This document shows, one piece after another, positions 6,415 through 11,384 of a DNA stretch of 11,384 nt. Origin of the DNA: CAXDRM01 sp963991775. Lineage in GTDB: Bacteria; Pseudomonadota; Alphaproteobacteria; Rickettsiales; JABIRX01. The notes under the pieces are model-generated. The model was given only the letters and a program-made list of their open reading frames with translations, was not told the DNA's origin and ran no database searches. The DNA is taken from assembly GCA_963991775.1 (NCBI GenBank), contig CAXDRM010000041.1, positions 1 through 11,384 on the forward strand. The letters run 5' to 3'. Made by a program: the position numbers and the translations under genes. Each line of letters begins with the position of its first letter. The stretch's first letter is position 1.

Positions 6415-6855
6415 TTAGCCTTCAGGTCCTCCTCTACCAAATCCTGGTCTTTCTGTTCTAGTGGCAAAATCCATATAGTCTCTTTTATTATATCCTCTAA
6501 ATTCCTTATCTTCTTTCATTTTTAGGCTTTTTTCCATATTATCAGCCATTCGTTCAACTTGCTGAGCAACTTCATCAACCTTATTGGCAACTTTTTCGGT
6601 ACCGGATTTTTGTACCTCATATTGTTTTCCGTAATTTAAGCCATAAGCTCCAAGAGCAGGAACAATAGCGCCTGCTAATACTGCGATACCAGCAATAAAG
6701 CTTGTACCAAGTAATAATAAGCCACCAACAATCATAGCTGCAGTTAATAAGCCAAGGCCTAATTCACCATAATGTTTACTATAACCATTAGCTTCAACAC
6801 TCCACTTTCTAGGATCATGCTGTTCGGTATTTAAGTTTTGTTTTTCCTTGCTCAT
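6415..6855 (-). CDS. Small two-helix membrane protein with coiled-coil tail, function unknown (146 aa)
   Basis: I do not recognise a family. Residues 1-30 are polar. Residues about 32-53 and 54-75 form two Gly/Ala/Leu-rich hydrophobic helices with a very tight turn, so both ends probably face the cytosol. Residues about 88-111 show hydrophobics at 89, 93, 96, 100, 103 and 107, a regular 4-3 heptad spacing that predicts a coiled coil. The tail is charged and ends Arg/Gly-rich (GFGRGGPEG). No signal peptide or cysteine is present. The ATG at 6853-6855 sits about 24 bases from a well-formed promoter, supporting both the start and expression. The gene converges with the SemiSWEET gene and lies downstream of valS on the same strand, but has its own promoter. 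Scaffold or membrane-organising roles are guesses. Confidence 0.8.
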   Translation of the reverse strand: MSKEKQNLNTEQHDPRKWSVEANGYSKHYGELGLGLLTAAMIVGGLLLLGTSFIAGIAVLAGAIVPALGAYGLNYGKQYEVQKSGTEKVANKVDEVAQQVERMADNMEKSLKMKEDKEFRGYNKRDYMDFATRTERPGFGRGGPEG

Positions 6856-6885
6856 AATATTTAACCTAAAAGAAGTTATGCGAAT

Positions 6886-6914
6886 ATTATAACATAATTT
6901 TAGGTGCCTAACAA
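6886..6914 (-). promoter_or_regulatory. Sigma70-like promoter of the 146-aa membrane protein gene
   Basis: On the minus strand TTGTTA (6909-6914) and a perfect TATAAT (6886-6891) are 17 bases apart. The predicted start near 6879 gives a leader of about 24 bases. It starts 10 bases after the valS stop codon, so this gene can be expressed independently of valS. The bases after the -10 box are ATTCGC. Confidence 0.65.
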
Positions 6915-6923
6915 GAGGAAAGA

Positions 6924-9554
6924 TTAAATTATTTTATATTTAAGTGATTTAGTAGAAATAAATTCTAGATTTTTAATGTTACCTACAAATTTTAAATCAT
7001 GAAGTAAATCTGGTTCTAACGCAGAGATAGACTGGTCTGGCTCAGAAATTTCTAGAGTGTTAATTATGGTTTTTAGCGAAAGATTATTATCAGATTTATA
7101 TTTCCTAATAAATTCGATAATCTCGAGAATTTTGCTGAAATTTCCTAGATTATCTGCAGAAAATGCATGTTTTATAGTAGGCCAATTATTTTGGGCTTGT
7201 AGTGAAACTAATTTCTGATGTTTTTCAGGAAAAATGATTTGATAAAGCTCTTCAGTAATATGCGGTATGAAAGGTGCATATAATTTTAAAATATGCTCAA
7301 GTATTTGGTAAATAGTGTGAGCGGCACTTAACTGACCTTGTTTAATAGCTGTTGCATCTAGTTCGGAGCTAAGCTCAGCAATATTTTCAGGGTTGCCATA
7401 GGCGCGCATTTTAGAAATTTCTAAGTAATTATCACAAAAATCTTTCCAAAATAAATCATCAATTGCATTTAGAGCTTTAGCATATTCATAACGCTCAAAT
7501 TCTTGAGTAGCAATTTGGATGGTTTCTTGTAAGCGTGCTAAAATCCATAAATCACTTTGGCAAAAGATGATTTTTTCTGACAAAGCCTTTTCAAGATTAG
7601 TTTCAGTAACATGTTGTAAATGAATACTGGCAAATTTTGCCGCATTCCATAATTTATTAACTAGTTTTTTACCAATAGCTAAAACATCTTCAGAATAGGC
7701 AGTATCAGTACCTAAATGAGAAGTGGCTGCCCAGTAACGTACGATGTCAGAGCCTTTTTCTTCAATTAGATTAACAGGAGTAACTACATTGCCCTTTGAT
7801 TTAGACATTTTAGTTTTATCACTAGCTAAGCACCAGCCAGAAATCATAATATTTTGCCAAGGTACCTTGTTTTCATGGTGATGAGCTTTAACTAAACTAT
7901 AAAAAGCCCAGCTGCGAATAATTTCATGTGCTTGCGGGCGTAAATCTGCTGGAAAAAGGGTGGCATATTTTTCTTGATCTAAAATATAGTTGCTAGAAAT
8001 ACCTCGTGCAGAAATTTGAGGTGTAACCGAGCTAGTTGCCCATGTATCCATTACGTCTTTCTCAGCAATAATATGATACTCAATACCAGCTTTACTAGCG
8101 ATGAATTCTCCTTCTTTAACCTGTTCAATTAATTCATAACCTTGGGGTAAAGTAAATAAAGGGTCTAAAGGTAGCTCAGCTTCATCTGCAATAATTACTT
8201 TTGTGTCACCACCTGCTTTTGGAGTTGCATACCAAATTGGGAAAGGTACGCCAAAATATCTTTGTCTTGAAATACACCATTCATAGCTAAGACCGTTAAT
8301 CCATTGCTCAATACGATTTTGCATATGTTTGGGGTACCAATTAACTTGCTCAGCTTTTTCAAGTAGCTGCGTCTTACTCTCTAAGATTTTTACAAACCAT
8401 TGTTTAGTTAGTAAGATTTCAATTGGTGCACCAGAACGCTCTGCACATTTTACCGGATGAGAAATATCAGTACTACTTACCAAAAGATTTGCTTGCTGAC
8501 ATGCGGCAATAATAATTGGGGCAGCATCTTTGGCTTTTTTACCAATAATATTTTGATAATGTGTTTGGTAATTCTCTAAGTCACAATTTGCTGATAAATT
8601 ATCAATAAGCTCAGCTGCATATTCAGGAGATTCTGCATTAAAAAAATCTTTTATTTTGCCATATTTGTTAAGGATAAGACGTGAAGCTAATTTATGGTTT
8701 TTCCACCACATAACGTCCGTCATATCACCAAAAGTACAGCACATTACAATACCAGTACCTTTATCCATAGCTACATTGTGATCTGCTAAAATAGGAACTT
8801 TTACTTGGAAGAGAGCAGTGAGAGCATTTTTACCAATTAGTTTTTTGTAACGTTCATCTTCAGGATGGACAAAAATTGCGACACAGGCAGGGATTAATTC
8901 TGGTCTTGTAGTGGCAATAGTAATTTGTTCAGAGCTATCTGCTAAAGCAAAGTTAATTTCATGCATTTGACCAGCTAGTTCTTTATCTTCAAGATCAGCT
9001 TGCGCCAAAGCAGTTTGATCAACTGGACACCAGTAAGAAGGCTCTAATTTATGCTCAAGTAGATTTTTATGATAGAGATCTAAAAATGATAATTGTGAGA
9101 TTTTACGAGTTTCTGGTGAGATAGTATGATATTCTTGTTCCCAATCAACAGAAAGAGCAATTGAATTAAATAAAGCACGAAATTCTTTGCGCGCATCTGC
9201 TGAAATTTCTGAACATAGGGCGATAAATTCTTCACGAGGTAACTTAGAGCCTTTAACTTTTTTAATTTTTTCAACTAAGCGCTCAGTTGGTAAGCCATTA
9301 TCATCAAAACCCATCGGGTAAAAAACTTGCTTACCTTGCATACGTTTAAATCTGGCGACAAAATCAGCTTGAGTATAGCTGAATACATGTCCCATATGTA
9401 ACATGCCTGAAACGGTTGGTGGAGGTGTATCTATAACAAAATTAGCAGATCTTTCAGGAGCTTGTTGCCACTTATAAATTTTTTTATCTTGCCAATATTT
9501 TTGCCATTTGGCTTCGATTTCTTTGAAATTATATTTTTTTGGAAATTCAATCAT
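6924..9554 (-). CDS. valS: Valyl-tRNA synthetase, archaeal type
   Basis: This class I synthetase charges tRNA-Val and edits mischarged threonine. Signatures in order are PPPTVSG then HMGH (53-56, the HIGH motif), GFDDNGLPTER (82-92), the CP1 editing-domain motif TTRPE (215-219), the catalytic-domain tail through LSYEWCISRQRYFG and WATSSV, KMSKS (582-586), and an anticodon-binding helical domain from about residue 620. GFDDNGLPTER is diagnostic of archaeal-type ValRS; ordinary bacterial enzymes have a PGTDHAGIATQ-like sequence at this site. Presence of the archaeal form in Rickettsia is established, and this gene fits it. The protein ends shortly after the anticodon domain and lacks the C-terminal coiled-coil arm of bacterial ValRS. 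The ATG (9552-9554) gives the expected N-terminus; no Shine-Dalgarno is visible. All catalytic motifs are intact. Confidence 0.97.
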   Translation of the reverse strand: MIEFPKKYNFKEIEAKWQKYWQDKKIYKWQQAPERSANFVIDTPPPTVSGMLHMGHVFSYTQADFVARFKRMQGKQVFYPMGFDDNGLPTERLVEKIKKVKGSKLPREEFIALCSEISADARKEFRALFNSIALSVDWEQEYHTISPETRKISQLSFLDLYHKNLLEHKLEPSYWCPVDQTALAQADLEDKELAGQMHEINFALADSSEQITIATTRPELIPACVAIFVHPEDERYKKLIGKNALTALFQVKVPILADHNVAMDKGTGIVMCCTFGDMTDVMWWKNHKLASRLILNKYGKIKDFFNAESPEYAAELIDNLSANCDLENYQTHYQNIIGKKAKDAAPIIIAACQQANLLVSSTDISHPVKCAERSGAPIEILLTKQWFVKILESKTQLLEKAEQVNWYPKHMQNRIEQWINGLSYEWCISRQRYFGVPFPIWYATPKAGGDTKVIIADEAELPLDPLFTLPQGYELIEQVKEGEFIASKAGIEYHIIAEKDVMDTWATSSVTPQISARGISSNYILDQEKYATLFPADLRPQAHEIIRSWAFYSLVKAHHHENKVPWQNIMISGWCLASDKTKMSKSKGNVVTPVNLIEEKGSDIVRYWAATSHLGTDTAYSEDVLAIGKKLVNKLWNAAKFASIHLQHVTETNLEKALSEKIIFCQSDLWILARLQETIQIATQEFERYEYAKALNAIDDLFWKDFCDNYLEISKMRAYGNPENIAELSSELDATAIKQGQLSAAHTIYQILEHILKLYAPFIPHITEELYQIIFPEKHQKLVSLQAQNNWPTIKHAFSADNLGNFSKILEIIEFIRKYKSDNNLSLKTIINTLEISEPDQSISALEPDLLHDLKFVGNIKNLEFISTKSLKYKII

Positions 9555-9579
9555 TTTACTGCTTAAAAGCTAAGCGCAT

Positions 9580-9585
9580 ATTATA
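9580..9585 (-). promoter_or_regulatory. Candidate -10 box of the valS promoter
   Basis: A perfect TATAAT lies on the minus strand 26 bases upstream of the valS ATG, giving a leader of about 19 bases. No good -35 box is found at 16-18 bases upstream. The discriminator is ATGCGC. In the 105-base gap between valS and the beta-barrel gene I see no convincing promoter for the plus-strand gene, though candidate boxes occur in its AT-rich half. Confidence 0.4.
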
Positions 9586-9659
9586 TTGGCTTGCACGAAA
9601 AATTCTATAGCAAAAAACTTTTATTTTGTTATATCTTTTGTGAATCAAAAATTTAGATA

Positions 9660-10499
9660 ATGCAAAAATTTTTACTAATTATTTTTAGTCTTTTTTTAAC
9701 TAAAACAGCATGGGCAAATCCTCAGCAACAAGCTGGTCCTAATACTAAATATATTAGTCCACAACCCATACCAAATTATTTGCTAAAAAGAGAGCAAGAG
9801 AAGCAAACTATAAAAAAATTTCGTGATACTGATCAATATAAGGGCGATCACAGTAGAGCTTGGTATGAAAAGCAAAAAGACAAGACAGATTATTATTTAG
9901 GGATAAATATTAATTATGCGATTATTAGTAATCTAGATGCTGAGTTAATGAATACTGAAGATGTGCCGGGGCAGACTACTACATATAATGGTAGTATAGA
10001 TGTAGGTGGAGCTGTAGGTTTTGGTTTTACAGCTGGTATCTTAAAAAATAAAATATGGGCCTATGAGTTAGAATTAGCTCATCATATTTTTGAGCCTACA
10101 AATTTTACGTCATCAAGTGTTTCTGTTACTGGAGGAGGTACTCCACCTGACAATTTTTCTAATGATTTTACAGAGGGGTATAACATCACTGCAACTTCGG
10201 GTTTTATCAATATGTTATTTAATTTAGGAGGTAGAAGAACCATAGCTCCATTCATTGGAGGAGGTATTGGTTATAGTCGTGTTGCTAGTGAAAATGATTC
10301 TGGTTTTTTTCTAACCTATCAAGGAAAGTTGGGTATTTCGTATAATCTCAGTAAAAACATGAATTTTGAATTTGGCCTTAAGCATATTGACTATGGAGAA
10401 GTTGAATATAATGCTACAAGACAATCAGGTGCTGAAGATACTTTCAAACATGATCTTGCTATACAATCTATTTATTTAGGTTACAGATTTGATTTCTAA
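9660..10499 (+). CDS. Outer-membrane beta-barrel protein
   Basis: The N-terminus is a clear Sec signal peptide: MQK, a hydrophobic core (FLLIIFSLFL), and cleavage after AWA (Ala at 17 and 19), leaving a mature protein starting NPQQQ. Residues about 20-75 are polar and charged and may be a periplasmic segment. From about residue 77 (DYYLGININYAI) the chain alternates polar and hydrophobic residues in amphipathic strands, with GFGFTAG, APFIGGGIGY, GKLGISYNL and FEFGLKHIDY, and ends in YLGYRFDF. The terminal Phe is the usual BAM recognition signal. The size fits an eight-stranded OmpA-like or Rickettsiales surface-antigen barrel, exposed loops probably including the Gly/Ser/Thr-rich SSSVSVTGGGTPP. 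The exact family is not certain. No Shine-Dalgarno is visible. rsmE follows after 2 bases, so the two genes are co-transcribed. Confidence 0.85.
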   Translation: MQKFLLIIFSLFLTKTAWANPQQQAGPNTKYISPQPIPNYLLKREQEKQTIKKFRDTDQYKGDHSRAWYEKQKDKTDYYLGININYAIISNLDAELMNTEDVPGQTTTYNGSIDVGGAVGFGFTAGILKNKIWAYELELAHHIFEPTNFTSSSVSVTGGGTPPDNFSNDFTEGYNITATSGFINMLFNLGGRRTIAPFIGGGIGYSRVASENDSGFFLTYQGKLGISYNLSKNMNFEFGLKHIDYGEVEYNATRQSGAEDTFKHDLAIQSIYLGYRFDF

Positions 10500-10501
10500 A
10501 A

Positions 10502-11239
10502 ATGAAAATCAGATTATTCATTGCCCAAAAATTCAGTAAAGATTTATTAATTTCGCCTAGTAAAGAGCAGTTACATTATCTAAAAAATGTGTTGCGTCTC
10601 AAAAATGGTGCTGAGCTATATTTATTCAATAATCAGCAAGGTGAATTTTTAGCTAATTATCAGAATGGTCAGTTACATCTGGTTAAACAGACCCAAGATT
10701 TTTATCAAGTGCCTAATATCGCTTTAGCATTTGCTCCGGTAAAAAATGTCAAAAGCGAATATTTAGTTACTAAAGCAACAGAGTTGGGTGTAAGAGAAAT
10801 TTTTCCAATTAATACTGAACGTACTATCGTAAATAGAATAAATTTAGAAAAATTAGAAAAAAACTCTATAGAGGCAGCAGAGCAATCGCGCCGTGTTGAT
10901 TTGCCGCAAATTAATCAGTTAGAAAAATTACCTAAATTTATAGCTGCTTTACAAGATGAGTTGTTAATTTTTGCAGATGAATCAGGCGAAGGCGAGTCTC
11001 CGCAACAATTAGCGCAGCAAGTAACAGATTTTAACCAAGATAGTAAGATTGTGGTTTTAATTGGTCCAGAAGGTGGCTTTAGTGAGGAAGAGGCCAAATT
11101 AATTAGAGCTTATCAACATACAAAGTCACTTAATTTAGGACCAAGAATTTTGCGCGCAGATACGGCAATTATTTCCAGTTTGGCTATTATACAGAGTATT
11201 TACGGAGATACTCATATAGCTTCCAAATCAGCATATTGA
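10502..11239 (+). CDS. rsmE: 16S rRNA (uracil1498-N3)-methyltransferase RsmE
   Basis: RsmE methylates N3 of U1498 of 16S rRNA using S-adenosylmethionine. The 245-residue length is typical. An N-terminal PUA-like domain (HYLKNVLRLKNGAELYLF, 25-42) leads into a SPOUT domain with KATELGVREIFPINTERT (91-108), EAAEQSRR (124-131), IGPEGGFSEEE (187-197) and LGPRILRADTA (212-222). The last two form the knotted SAM-binding region. The ATG follows the barrel-gene stop by 2 bases, with no own promoter or Shine-Dalgarno, so it depends on that transcript. SAH produced by this and similar enzymes would be removed by the hydrolase encoded at 2796-4100, a general rather than operon-level link. Confidence 0.95.
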   Translation: MKIRLFIAQKFSKDLLISPSKEQLHYLKNVLRLKNGAELYLFNNQQGEFLANYQNGQLHLVKQTQDFYQVPNIALAFAPVKNVKSEYLVTKATELGVREIFPINTERTIVNRINLEKLEKNSIEAAEQSRRVDLPQINQLEKLPKFIAALQDELLIFADESGEGESPQQLAQQVTDFNQDSKIVVLIGPEGGFSEEEAKLIRAYQHTKSLNLGPRILRADTAIISSLAIIQSIYGDTHIASKSAY

Positions 11240-11249
11240 GCAGCCTTTT

Positions 11250-11284
11250 CTAAAATATAGTGCTTTTTGAGCACTATATTTTAG
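11250..11284 (+). terminator. Perfect 15-bp hairpin after rsmE, probable transcript end structure
   Basis: The arm CTAAAATATAGTGCT (11250-11264) and its exact complement (11270-11284) enclose the loop TTTTG. The hairpin starts 10 bases after the rsmE stop, where a terminator is expected. There is no U-run after the 3' arm (CAGAGTG follows) and the stem is AT-rich, so it is not a textbook intrinsic terminator. It could instead protect the mRNA 3' end or be a repeated palindromic element. The remaining bases to the window end hold no gene I can support. Confidence 0.55.
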
Positions 11285-11384
11285 CAGAGTGATTCGCTTC
11301 AACTGTCAAAAATTTACTCATGTATTATCTATCATACTACCGGACAAAAATAAAAAAACATCAAGTTGAAAACTTAGGTTCCCG

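Noticed and set aside
11304..11309. Perfect TTGACA on the minus strand downstream of rsmE
   Set aside because: The nearest -10-like sequence (TAAAAT) is 20 bases away and transcription would run antisense into rsmE; not a supportable promoter.
11274..11321. Minus-strand small frame of 15 codons (MSKFLTVEANHSAKI) running into the hairpin
   Set aside because: It is very short, with no convincing promoter or ribosome site; it could be a leader peptide but nothing downstream on that strand supports this.
1..11384. CRISPR array, insertion sequence, phage or toxin-antitoxin genes, tRNA genes
   Set aside because: No regularly spaced repeats, transposase-like proteins, tRNA arms or paired small genes were found on either strand.

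Overview
The window is very AT-rich and reads as part of the chromosome of an intracellular alphaproteobacterium, most likely a member of Rickettsiales or a nearby host-associated lineage. This is inferred from five things: an archaeal-type valyl-tRNA synthetase (GFDDNGLPTER in place of the bacterial PGTDHAG-type motif), as known from Rickettsia; an alphaproteobacterial-style family 4 uracil-DNA glycosylase with WRPPGNR; a large ankyrin-repeat protein; a small outer-membrane beta-barrel protein; and the near absence of Shine-Dalgarno sequences. I cannot name a genus. The presence of thiS/thiG and of an S-adenosylhomocysteine hydrolase suggests a less reduced genome than that of Rickettsia itself.

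Layout, left to right. (1) 2-82: the C-terminal end of an unidentified plus-strand gene cut by the window edge. (2) 91-2673, minus: an 860-residue ankyrin-repeat protein with a C-terminal membrane hairpin, behind a strong sigma70-like promoter whose start site falls in an 18-bp perfect palindrome. (3) 2796-4100, minus: S-adenosylhomocysteine hydrolase (ahcY) with its own promoter. (4) 4198-5785, minus: a two-gene operon of uracil-DNA glycosylase followed by thiG. (5) 5842-6408, plus: thiS directly abutting a SemiSWEET-type transporter gene, diverging from the glycosylase/thiG operon. (6) 6415-6855, minus: a small two-helix membrane protein of unknown function. (7) 6924-9554, minus: valS. (8) 9660-11239, plus: an outer-membrane beta-barrel protein followed 2 bp later by rsmE (16S rRNA m3U1498 methyltransferase), then a perfect 15-bp hairpin at 11250-11284. 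No intergenic stretch exceeds about 145 bases.

Functionally the window is mostly housekeeping: methyl-cycle detoxification (ahcY), uracil repair, thiazole synthesis (ThiS as sulfur carrier, ThiG as synthase), tRNA charging and rRNA modification. Several host-interface or membrane proteins of unclear role are interspersed: the ankyrin protein, the SemiSWEET with an added heptad tail, the small 2-TM protein and the beta-barrel. thiS and thiG, whose products act together, are on opposite strands on either side of the glycosylase gene, with overlapping candidate promoters between them. I found no CRISPR array, insertion sequence, RNA gene, toxin-antitoxin pair or phage gene. The best candidates for something undescribed are the ankyrin/membrane-hairpin protein, the 146-residue orphan and the heptad-tailed SemiSWEET, not a multi-gene system.
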